A stretch of DNA of 32,000 bases from Prorocentrum cordatum (Eukaryota > Sar > Dinophyceae > Prorocentrales > Prorocentraceae), in the NCBI GenBank assembly GCA_963575745.1, contig CAUYUJ010016345.1, positions 74,001 to 106,000 of the forward strand. Direction: 5' to 3'. Below are positions 16,640-24,655 of this stretch, one piece after another (the first letter of the stretch is position 1; every line of letters begins with the position of its first letter). The position numbers and the translations under genes are program-made. A model generated the notes under the pieces. The model was not told the origin of the DNA and searched no databases. It was given only the letters and a program-made list of their open reading frames with translations.

Positions 16640-19543
16640 GTGGGACCCTCCCGTGGTCCTGTTTCACATCTGTTCGAACCTTCTAGCGACATGCTACTAA
16701 GGAAAAATATAACAAAGAAAATAACACAGCAGCCCAGCAGCAACTTTCGCAGTCTTGCGCCCCCAAGGGTGCTGGCGGATTTGCACGTCATGGTCATGGA
16801 GCTCTTCAGGGCACCTGCAAATGGCCCCAAATCGTGGCCCCTCCCTGATGCCGCAGCCTGCGCAGCATTCGAGAGAGCAGTGAGGACGCGATTGCAATCC
16901 TTCCTCGATGAGCAGCCATCCGATGTTGTCCGTCGCGTGCAAGATGCCATTGATGGGTTGCAGGCCGCAGCTGCACGGGATGAGGTGCTGGAGGAAGTGA
17001 AGCGCAGTGACGAGTTCTTGCGCCAGGGCCAGCCCCTGTCGTTGGAGACGCCACAGTCCCTCCACTGGGTCCCCGCCCCTGTGCTAACATTGAGTGCGTT
17101 CTGGGGGTTCGTTGGCAGAGACCCGCAGCGGGCACCAGTGCTGCATTTCCTACGCGGTAAGGTGAAGTCATTGGTGACGACAGGTATGATGGAGGATGGC
17201 GTGGCAGCGCCGGGCTTGGACCTACTCGCGCATTTACCGGCCGTCGCCCACTTCTTGCGACTCCTGTTTTCGAATTGCGACATGAAGATGGCACGCTCTG
17301 ATGCACAGATATCGTTCGGAGAATGGCTCGATCAGCTTCACAGCAGTGCGCCGGAGTGCGCAAGTGAGCTCCGCAGAGCACAGAAGGCTTTCGAAGAGGC
17401 CACTTGTGCAGTTTGGCCACATGTCCATCGGCATCCATTGAACCCGTGCATCGATTATGATGACACGACGTCCGCCGCTTACGCTTTTCGAAATCTGCAC
17501 GAAAAGCGTCTGGATGAGTTGCCGTTAGAATGGCTCCTCCCTTCGGAGGAGGGTCCGACCATGGCTCTGTTTGGAACATTGTCAGCCTGGCAGCGCGATA
17601 TTCTTTCAGACCCAGAGCTCAGGGGGCTCTCTGAAAAGATGGGCCGTCAACGTATCATCCCGTCTCTGGAGGCGCGCCCTTTCGCTTGCACGCATGCTGA
17701 TGTTGTACAATTCTCCCCCAATGATGATGTGTGGCCGAGCTTACACTTGTATGTGATTCGACATTTGGGTGAGAGGTCGAGGGAAACAGTCGAGTTCGAT
17801 GACTTACACTCTTTTGAGCAACTGATCGTCGAGCGAACCAGACTTCTGGAAAAGCCGCTCCTGCGCGAGAGATTGCCAGCAGTACAATATCTTGACGAGA
17901 TGGCCCAGTCGTCGGTGCTCGCTTCACTCGATGATCGCGTTGGCCTCAAGCAGGAGCTGCGATTGCCAGCAGGAGCAGATGCAGCACTTCAGCACTTGAA
18001 TAAGAAGGACCCAGGCAGCTGCGGTCATCTAAGGGAGTTTGCATTCATCTTGGCCGCACTCGCAGTGCAAGCCACAGTTCACATCGACCAGTCTATCAGT
18101 GACTTCGTGGAGTCTGGCGTAGGAACACTTCTGGATAATCGCCAACGTCGTGCACATGCTGTCTTGAAGAGGATGCCGCAGCTGACAGAGCTTCGTCTCA
18201 GCCATCTGCGAGCACTCAGCGCCGCCTGTTGGGATGGGCGGGTGCACAACCAATTTGCACGCAATCCAACCAGTCAGCAGCAAGAGCATATCGATGCTGC
18301 CTTCGCGGAGGCCTGCAAGCACAGTCTGCCAGCCCTGTCATTGCTTTCAGCTGCTCTACGGCGAGTGGGCTCTGAACAGTTCTCGTATGCTCAGAACTGG
18401 CCTGAGTACGTTGACAACCACGCCACAGGAGAGAAGATCCCAAATCCAAAGCTTGTGTGCCCAGGAGGATCCATATATTATTCTGTGCTCGAACCGGTGC
18501 TTTTGGGCGAGGTGGACGAGATCCCAAAACACTTTGTTGAAGTGCCCATTACTTGTTTCTTGGCTGCACTACAGACAGCGGACAAATTCAGCACATGCCA
18601 ATATTCAACTGAAGCTGGCACTGACGCTGGAGCGCCCGGCGTGCCAACGCTGGATTTCCCAGAGGAGTCTGAAGCAGCATTCGGAGTTGGTGGGGATGGC
18701 ATGGGACAGAGGAGCAACCTCGATGCAAACCCAGGCGATACAAATCCAGACACAGAAGTTGCCGTCGCTGTCCGTGAGCAGGACGGTTACGGTTCTCCGA
18801 GCATGCAGACATCCCCCTTCAGTTTGGGGCGCAATCCCTTTGTTCCGCAGAGCATTCGCCTGACGAATCTTGCATCCGAAGCTGAACAAGTAGTACAACG
18901 GCGCGTGGGAAACTATGGCCGGGAACTCGTGGAGACACCCAGAGATGGGTCTTGCTTGTTCCATGCGGTCAGAGCAGCAGGGTTGATCATCTACAGCGGA
19001 GAAGCCATTGACGCGTTGGAGATGCGTCGCCAGGCTGTGGCACAAGCTACACCAGAGCAGCTAGAAATTGCAGCTTCGGATCTCGGAATGGGCGCCGAGG
19101 AGTACCGAACGAATATGCTTAGGCCTTCATGTTGGGCAGATGAGCTCATGATTGGCGTATTGTCTATGACCCAGCAGCGAAAAATCACCGTGATCAGTCC
19201 CACGTATGAGAGGACGTGGTGGCCAGATGGTCACGCGCAGAACGGCGTCGACGAGGACGGCATTTGGGTGGGTTACGACGGCAGTTCACACTATTACGGC
19301 GTGATTGCTTGCGCTGGGGAACCAGAAGCGGTGCACCCGACCCGCGCTGGGGAGCTAGAGGCCGCAGTGGACGGCATGGAGACAGACTCGGCGGCAGTTG
19401 TGGCCGAGGCCGTGGGCGGCATGGCAACAGACTCGACAGCAGCCGCCCCCGAGGAGCACCGGGCCCGCACTGGGGAACCAGAGCCCGACGCGGGCGGCAT
19501 GGCGTCAGACTCGGCGGCAGCAGCAGCAGAGGACAATCAGTGA
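16640..19543 (+). CDS. RNF213-like C-terminal region fused to an OTU protease domain
   Basis: This 967-codon frame is uninterrupted, unlike every retroelement nearby. Residues about 40-540 are helical. They include LAHLPAVAHFLRLLFSN (from about residue 194), a conserved-looking PNDDVWPSLHLYVIRHL, an FDDLHSFEQLIVERTRLLEK segment near 385-405, and LTELRLSHLRALSAACWD. This order resembles the C-terminal domain of RNF213-type proteins, downstream of their RZ finger. Residues about 760-890 form an OTU domain: D769-G-S-C772-L-F-H at the nucleophile, CWADELMIGVLS in the middle, and DGSSH884YYGV at the catalytic His, 112 residues later. OTU proteins cleave ubiquitin or ubiquitin-like conjugates. The tail (about 893-967) has three GM-x2-DS-x-AA repeats rich in Ala/Glu and looks disordered. 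The first residues are uncertain; the frame is open from 16556 and the true exon start may be a splice acceptor. The OTU call is strong; the RNF213 call is by family resemblance. Confidence 0.8.
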   Translation: MGPSRGPVSHLFEPSSDMLLRKNITKKITQQPSSNFRSLAPPRVLADLHVMVMELFRAPANGPKSWPLPDAAACAAFERAVRTRLQSFLDEQPSDVVRRVQDAIDGLQAAAARDEVLEEVKRSDEFLRQGQPLSLETPQSLHWVPAPVLTLSAFWGFVGRDPQRAPVLHFLRGKVKSLVTTGMMEDGVAAPGLDLLAHLPAVAHFLRLLFSNCDMKMARSDAQISFGEWLDQLHSSAPECASELRRAQKAFEEATCAVWPHVHRHPLNPCIDYDDTTSAAYAFRNLHEKRLDELPLEWLLPSEEGPTMALFGTLSAWQRDILSDPELRGLSEKMGRQRIIPSLEARPFACTHADVVQFSPNDDVWPSLHLYVIRHLGERSRETVEFDDLHSFEQLIVERTRLLEKPLLRERLPAVQYLDEMAQSSVLASLDDRVGLKQELRLPAGADAALQHLNKKDPGSCGHLREFAFILAALAVQATVHIDQSISDFVESGVGTLLDNRQRRAHAVLKRMPQLTELRLSHLRALSAACWDGRVHNQFARNPTSQQQEHIDAAFAEACKHSLPALSLLSAALRRVGSEQFSYAQNWPEYVDNHATGEKIPNPKLVCPGGSIYYSVLEPVLLGEVDEIPKHFVEVPITCFLAALQTADKFSTCQYSTEAGTDAGAPGVPTLDFPEESEAAFGVGGDGMGQRSNLDANPGDTNPDTEVAVAVREQDGYGSPSMQTSPFSLGRNPFVPQSIRLTNLASEAEQVVQRRVGNYGRELVETPRDGSCLFHAVRAAGLIIYSGEAIDALEMRRQAVAQATPEQLEIAASDLGMGAEEYRTNMLRPSCWADELMIGVLSMTQQRKITVISPTYERTWWPDGHAQNGVDEDGIWVGYDGSSHYYGVIACAGEPEAVHPTRAGELEAAVDGMETDSAAVVAEAVGGMATDSTAAAPEEHRARTGEPEPDAGGMASDSAAAAAEDNQ
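19370..19540 (+). repeat. Three GM-x2-DS-x-AA coding repeats in the OTU protein tail
   Basis: GGCATGG followed by AGACTCG and GCAG recurs at about 19373, 19421 and 19496, encoding an Ala/Glu/Asp-rich disordered tail after the OTU domain. Spacing is uneven (about 48 and 75 bp), always a multiple of three. Confidence 0.7.
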
Positions 19544-20016
19544 AGACGCCGACGGAGCTGCGGCGTCGCCGTGGTGGGCGCAGAGCTTACGCGGCACACC
19601 TATGTGCGAGCGTTTCTGTCAGGTTTGCAAGCCGATTAGGGCGAGCAGGCGAGGATTTTTCAATCGGAGAGCCATGGAGGAGAGAAAAGGGGGGAAGGCG
19701 GCGGGGGGGGGGGTCGCTGCATGAGGGAGGCAAGAGTCCCGAGCAGAGCGCTGCGCACCGTGCAGGGCGCGCTTCCGAAAGAGTCGTGCGAGCCCACGCC
19801 CCACGAACGTCAGCGGGCGGATGCCCTCACGGCGGGCCCTGCGCACGCCCCGCCAGGCGACGGAACGGCGGGCACAGGGCGCCGAGGGACTCGCCGTGTA
19901 GTCTGTTGGCGCCCCAAATCCCCGGGAACACGGTTGAGAACAGTAAAGACATTCGTTCTAAGCGGAGAGAGAAAGGGGAGGGGAGGGGGGGGGAAGTAGA
20001 GGCGGGCGTTGCGCGC
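19544..20016. other. 3' flank of the OTU gene, no recognised feature
   Basis: The stretch after the TGA at 19541-19543 holds G-runs (about 19697-19713 and 19978-19997) and overlapping short open frames with no recognisable domain. It probably contains the 3' untranslated region and the junction with LINE C. I see no canonical polyadenylation signal, which is expected if this is a dinoflagellate. Confidence 0.4.
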
Positions 20017-20452
20017 TCACTGGGCTACCTCAGAGTTCCTCCATGCTGTCTTCGCCGGGCGTGTCCGGGACGATCTTGCGCGGTTCGTCCAAAAGGACCT
20101 GTAGTTTGCGCTCGCCTCCTGCGCGGCGGCCTGGCCGTACTTCTGCACGCCGCCATTCGCAGAGAGGGCTTTCACCACGACGCGTGTCAGCTCCTTGACC
20201 TTAGGGGCCGTGGCCAGGAAGAGTTTCTTGCTGGTGTGCCGGGAGATTTTACGAACCTTGCACACATGTACCACACGGACCAAGGCTTCCAGATCCGGCG
20301 TTGCAGAGCGGTGGTTGGTGACCACGGCCCCCTCTTCTGGGCTCAGATGCTAGTCGGTGGCCAGCAGGGCGGTGAGGTTAGCCCAGACGTGCACGCGTGG
20401 CTCACCCACGGGTTTTGGTCATCGGCCCTCTGCCGCAGCCTTGCACGTGTCG

Positions 20453-20460
20453 GCGTACTG
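20453..20460. other. Left target-site duplication of the 173-bp element
   Basis: GCGTACTG directly precedes the left inverted repeat and is identical to the right copy at 20634-20641. Confidence 0.85.
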
Positions 20461-20633
20461 TTAAGTCGGGTCCGTCCCTCTACAGGAGGAATATTCAAAC
20501 ATATATATATATATATATATGTATATAGTCTGGGGACGATTTTCCGTTATTGTTGACCATGTTTTGTGCATTTGTTTAACTATTTTTCAATTGTTCGTCC
20601 AAATCCGCATGTAGGGGGACACGCCCGACTTAA
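20461..20633. mobile_element. 173-bp MITE-like element with terminal inverted repeats
   Basis: The left end (TTAAGTCGGG..GTCCC.CTACA) and the reverse complement of the right end match at 25 of 32 positions, including the first ten. The element is flanked by a perfect 8-bp direct repeat, GCGTACTG, at 20453-20460 and 20634-20641. This is the structure of a non-autonomous DNA transposon; 8-bp duplications are typical of hAT-like elements and have been reported for introner elements. The interior is AT-rich, includes a (TA)n tract at about 20500-20522 and encodes nothing. It sits inside the LINE C tail coding sequence. Confidence 0.85.
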
Positions 20634-20641
20634 GCGTACTG
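20634..20641. other. Right target-site duplication of the 173-bp element
   Basis: GCGTACTG directly follows the right inverted repeat. Removing the element plus one copy rejoins the minus-strand reading frame at Gln-Tyr-Ala. Confidence 0.85.
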
Positions 20642-20933
20642 CTTGCTCGTGCGCCTGGCCTCGGAAATGTATTTGTTGCCAGTCTGGCAGAATATCATTA
20701 TGAATGTAACCGCCTGGAGCTCTCTGATCTCCAGGCTGTTCTTGAGAGTGAGGGCGGCGACCAATTTGAGAATCTGTGTGAGCAGCTCCTCCATGCCCGC
20801 TGCGACCTTCTGGGCTGCCGGAGCCCCCTCCTGAGCACCGCGCTTCAGCGACCATGCCTCCATGGTTGGGAAGTGTGAGGATAGAAGAAGAAGATAAGAG
20901 GCTGTCCCACACAATGTGTGCAATCAAATGGTA

Positions 20934-21980
20934 ACAACAAATGGCCCTGGAGCGTGCTGCGTGACGCGATCAAGAATATATGGTAAATCATCGCATTCCT
21001 CACCACACTGCTTGCACACCAGGTCGTCCAGCACATTGGGGACCGTAGTGAGTATGCGCCCCGTCCCACAGCAGGCCTTGTGCTTTAGAGAAAGTATGAT
21101 GTGTCGACGTGCAGTAACGCGAGTATGGAAGACACATCTGCACCAAGGGCACTGATTTGTCACTGTGGCAACGTCTGCGTACTGAAGTTTGCCATGCTCC
21201 CCTCCCTGTGTCACTCGCTGGTGGATGATGAGTTGTTTTCTGGTTGGGAACGTGGCTTCGCACACACACACACACACACACGTCGACCGAAGGTTGCAAA
21301 CGTAAAATATGTGATCCTCGTCTGGCAGGGGTTGGGGTGCTGGTATATCGGCAGGGGGCTCCCATCCAGGCGGCGGAATGGCGACAGCAAAATACTGCGT
21401 CCGCAACTCTGTGACATCCAATCGTATGAAATCTTCCCGCGCCCTCCCTGGCTGTGCACCTGCCGTGCAGTGTATCCAACAAATCCCGCCCACAGTCGAT
21501 GCTCTGCAACGCAAGCATGTCCTCCCGAAATCTCTGTGCCCATGGATTGATGTCGGCAGCCCTTCCCATAGTCCCATTCAACAGGACCGTCGGAATCGCT
21601 TCGCACCGAGATTCCGCGAACACATTCACGTGCAGAGGGGGGTAGGCAGCAAGCTGCTGGCAACATCGCAAACGCAGCACTTGCAGGTCTAACTTCGATG
21701 GTACCATGTGTAGAAATGCCCAGACTGCACTATTCGGCACTGATGCGTACTTCGTCACACCATGTGCGTCCACAGTACGCGTGCACGCCCCTCCCTTCAC
21801 CACTTCCCGCCCAAGCTTCAGCACAAAATGGTCCAGCATCTTGTATCCCGTGGCACAAGTACATACGCTTCCAGGCCCGAGTGCAACGCACCTATGACAA
21901 TACCTTGAAACACTACGTGCATCCGCATAGCATGTGTAGGCAGACGCGTTCGATACAACAACCGTGTATAGGTGCACCAC
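20934..21980 (-). pseudogene. LINE C post-RT region with Cys-rich zinc fingers
   Basis: The first part (from 21980) reads KLGREVVKGGACTRTVDAHG and AVWAFLHMVPSKLDLQVLRL, typical of the region after a LINE thumb. Near 21490 it shifts frame to REDFIRLDVTELRTQYFAVA. It then reaches a possible C2H2-like finger (YVCNL, then TFPTRKQLIIH) interrupted by a CA/TG microsatellite, and a second finger CPWCRCVF with RRHI, followed by LVCKQCGEECDDL and a final His-containing helix. Such fingers in LINE-type elements probably bind nucleic acid. At least one frameshift makes the copy non-functional. Confidence 0.65.
21261..21281. repeat. (CA)n microsatellite inside a zinc-finger coding region
   Basis: About ten CA units. 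On the minus strand they encode alternating Cys-Val between the YVCNL and TFPTRKQL parts of a finger, so the microsatellite has grown inside former coding sequence. Confidence 0.95.
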
Positions 21981-21989
21981 CCCACGTAT

Positions 21990-23012
21990 GAGTTGTGTAT
22001 GACTCGTCGCACGTGTGGTTTATTGCACCCGCGGACATGAAACATCCCACGCAGATAGTTCGAAACAAAACCCGTGGTCCCAGAAAGTAAGGCATCATGT
22101 ACGGTGCATTTGATAGATTCGTGCGCCCTGTCCCCCCCAAACCACATCGCGCGTCCCTGCTTGGATTGGTTCTGTGCCGTGTCGTCCCCAAGCGCATCAT
22201 CCAGATAGAGATTGGAATTGAGGACTTCGATTAACAAATCCTCTGGCGTGGCATCAATGATTTTCTTGCGAATGTCATCGCATACGAGGAAGCGTCCAAA
22301 CGCGTGGGCTGTCGTGTGACTGGGTCGACCACGTCCAGCGGAGAATCCGGATCATCATGGCGAAGGGCCTCCCTCCAATGATCCACTCGCAGGTGGTAGT
22401 CCTACGGAAACAAAGGCGATGCGACCGGATCATGTTGGCAGGCGCCGGACCATGGCCGCACGCTGAGAGCACCATCCGAGCAATTCACAGTCACCAAACT
22501 GTCCCGATGCCGTTGTTTGGTCAATTTCTTGTCTTCCTCCCGTGCAAGACGCTGTACCGCATCGTCGAGCTTCTCATGAGCAGGGGACGGAAAGGCATTA
22601 GCCACGTCACAGTTGTCGCTGCTGTGGTTGATCCCTGACTTCCGGAGGCGATGCGAGACAGCAGTTTGTTGCACCATGGATTCCATACGCGATGTGTTAG
22701 AGTAGTACCCAGAACCGTAACGCTTGTAGGACTTTGGGCTGCTAGCCTGCCATAGTTGACTGTAGTACGGCTTACCATATAGGTCCAAAAAACTCACCAA
22801 CCGCATTGCGCCGCAACCGTCTTTCTCATTCCCCTTATCAATTTGGAAGGTATGCGACTTGTGCCACCAAGTTGGTGTTTGTTCGTGTCTTCCTACTTCG
22901 ACATGAAATTAATGGACCTGGCGCATGAATTGAGGTGCCGCGGGAGGCGTCTTGACCCAAGCCGGGGTCGCTTGATCGAGAAATCTTGTCGGAATAATTG
23001 CCTCCATAGATC
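21990..23012 (-). pseudogene. LINE C reverse transcriptase, broken in the YADD motif
   Basis: The minus frame reads PTRFLDQATPAWVKTPPAAP, a TAA at 22909-22911, then HEQTPTWWHKSHTFQIDKGN. It continues through DVANAFPSP (motif A aspartate) and VRPWSGACQHDPVASPLF (motif B), meets a TAG at 22402-22404, and goes on to LDASSYA. At 22274-22286 one base is missing within the catalytic Tyr-Ala-Asp-Asp box, so the frame shifts exactly at the active site. It resumes as IRKKIIDATPEDLL and LNSNLYLDDALGDD, followed by thumb-like sequence down to about 21990. Reverse transcriptases of this type copy their RNA at a nicked target; this copy cannot. Confidence 0.75.
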
Positions 23013-23342
23013 TACTGGTGCATTCCACGGGGGACACGACCTTCGCAGACGAGACGCGTGAACATAGTTGACAAGTCGACGAACATCAGTTTTGGCTTAC
23101 ATTCCGACCAACGGTGTGAATTCCCGGGCATGTGCAGCATGTACGTGCGGATCTCGTGCGGTTTGCCATTCGAGACGTTCTGCCGTGCAACCTCGCCACT
23201 GTTGACCCTGCAAATAAATGCGGCGCACCAAAAAAAAGGCCTTGCCTTCGAGGATAGAAGGGGTTGCCATCTCTTCCGCGGCGGAAAGGCGGCGGAAGGT
23301 CAGCGGAAGTGAAAGAGGCCGCCTCCGCCGGCGGAAGCCGAC
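23013..23342. other. Junction between LINE C and LINE A
   Basis: Head-to-head boundary of two retroelements. It contains a run of eight A at about 23231-23238, preceded by AATAAA, and then GGCGGAAG-type repeats running into the LINE A 5' region. A minus-strand frame across 23097-23720 is Arg/Pro-rich and not convincing. Confidence 0.4.
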
Positions 23343-23570
23343 GGAAGCTCGGCGAAGCCTCGGTGGCTCAAGGACGCTTCTCGCATAGGCGAGCGCGGGG
23401 TCGCAGTTCCCCACCAGGCGGGTTTTTCCACATTCTCTTCCTGCCATGGCGCTGCCGCCCTCGGCTTGACGGTGTCGGAGGAAGAGTTCACCGCCGTCGC
23501 ATGCGAGGCGAGCGCTGCTTGGCTGCCCGACCGAGCTGGACCGCAACCTCGGCCTGACTGAGCAGACCGC

Positions 23571-23788
23571 ATGCGGGAGCCAGGGCCAATGGGTGGCAAG
23601 AGGGCCTGGAGGCGCGCGGTGCGACTGGCTATGATTGCAGGAAGCTGCTGGTACCACGGCCAGCTTCTTACACGTCCTATGGTCGCCCATGCCGCCCAAT
23701 GTGATAGGCCGCATCATCATCGGGCAGCTGAGCTAGCCCCATCGGCACCACCTCGACCTCGACGGACACAAGTTTCGCCCACCGCCAT
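23571..23788 (+). pseudogene. LINE A N-terminal basic peptide
   Basis: The frame contains GGKRAWRRAVRLAMIAGSCW followed by YHG. LINE B has RGKRALRRAAWLALVAGAAW followed by HHG in the same place (about 28857-28923), so a conserved KRA-x-RRA-x2-LA-x2-AG-x2-W-x-HG motif lies upstream of both endonucleases. Its role is unknown; a basic nucleic-acid-binding N-terminus is possible. It is in a different frame from the endonuclease, implying a frameshift or separate initiation. Confidence 0.5.
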
Positions 23789-24643
23789 GTGATGAAGGCA
23801 TGGAGTTACAACACCGAGTCTGTAATTCGCATTGACCGAGTGGGAGGGCTACTGCGACTAGCCAAAGACAAACACATTGCCATTGTATGTTTTCAGAGCA
23901 CGCTCACGAGTGGCGCCACGCCTTGGGACTGCGCAGGATATAGGATCTACCCCACCCCACGAACAGCTACGAGAGCCAAGGGCGGGTGCTTGACGGCTCT
24001 CAACCTCTACCACTTCAAGCCGCCAAAAGTCCGATGTGTACACGAGTGGCTCCCAGGACGGCCCCTCGGACTCCGAGTTAGACGGGAGGGGCGCCACGCG
24101 CGCGACTTGTACATTTTGAATGGATACGTGCCCACCAACACTCCGTCATATCAACCAGCGGGCGCAGACCGTGATAACCAGCTGCGGGAGCATCGACTGG
24201 CGCAGGGCACCTTCTGGCATGCTAGCGAGACTGCGCTCCGTCGTGCCCCCCAGCGCGCCGCTCTCATCTGGCGCCTCGACGCCGACGGGACAATGGCACC
24301 TGAGCTACCACGCGTCGGATTTGCAGGAGTTGACCGTCACCCCCGCATCACTAATCATAATGGCGGGCAACTACCCAAAATTATCCAGGCAATGCACCTG
24401 ACGGCGCTGAACACCCATGGCAGCAAGAGTACGCGCACAGGGACATGGCTTCACACGGGCGGTAGTACCTGGAATCAGATCGACTGCGTATGCACACGTC
24501 TACGGGGCGGAGCTGGTTACGGTGCTAAGGCGCTACGATCCCTGCCAGTGAGCCTACGAGGTTATCGCGACCACCGCCCACTAGAGGCTCAGATTTCACT
24601 CAAGTTCCGATGCCCCAGCATTCCGACACCACAGCTACCTTGA
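23789..24643 (+). pseudogene. LINE A APE-like endonuclease
   Basis: 285 codons with the motif order of the LINE apurinic/apyrimidinic-type endonuclease, which nicks target DNA to prime reverse transcription. Visible motifs are WSYNTES, IVCFQSTL where most families have Gln-Glu, LYILNGYVPTNTP, WRLDADG where a D-x-N is expected, STWNQIDCV, and YRDHRPLEAQI with the catalytic Asp-His pair. The second position of the QST motif is Ser in both A and B, so that is probably a subfamily trait. The Asn of the D-x-N motif is replaced by Asp here, a candidate inactivating change. The frame ends at a TGA beyond which the same frame continues into the reverse transcriptase. Confidence 0.7.
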
Positions 24644-24655
24644 TGGAATCGAGAT

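Larger units (their letters stand above)
20017..20863 (-). pseudogene. LINE C tail domain, interrupted by a short element and two stops
   Basis: From an ATG at 20863 the minus frame reads MEAWSLKRGAQEG, then MEELLTQILKLVAALTLKNS, EIRELQAVTF and EARRTSKQYA. It is cut by the inserted element at 20461-20633. Beyond the insertion it resumes in the frame a precise removal would give: YADTCKAAAEGR, TGA at 20419-20421, PRVHVWANLTALLATD, TAG at 20350-20352, then LEALVRVVHVCKVRKISRHT and KVKELTRVVVKALSANGG. It is a helical domain with a central VHVW motif and a basic C-terminal part. I recall similar tails in dinoflagellate LINE-associated proteins but cannot name the family. Two stops plus the insertion mark it as dead unless the insertion is spliced. 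Confidence 0.55.
20017..23012 (-). mobile_element. LINE C: 5'-truncated, decayed non-LTR retroelement
   Basis: Reading the minus strand from 23012 to 20017, I see a reverse transcriptase, a post-RT region with Cys-rich zinc fingers, and a tail domain. No endonuclease is visible upstream of the reverse transcriptase, so the element is 5'-truncated, as usual after target-primed reverse transcription. It carries several stops and frameshifts and is interrupted by a short inverted-repeat element. It lies head to head with LINE A; its 5' end is between about 23012 and 23340. Calling the tail part of the same element rests on order, strand and a recollection that such tails follow dinoflagellate LINE zinc fingers. 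Confidence 0.7.

Noticed and set aside
16423-17283. 286-codon minus-strand frame
   Set aside because: It is antisense to the start of the RNF213-like/OTU frame, whose domain content is recognisable; the minus reading shows no domain.
23356-23372. Spliced-leader-like stretch ending TGGCTCAAG near the LINE A 5' end
   Set aside because: Only 13 of 17 positions match, and the equivalent LINE B segment (about 28615) matches less well. It is better explained as shared LINE 5' sequence.
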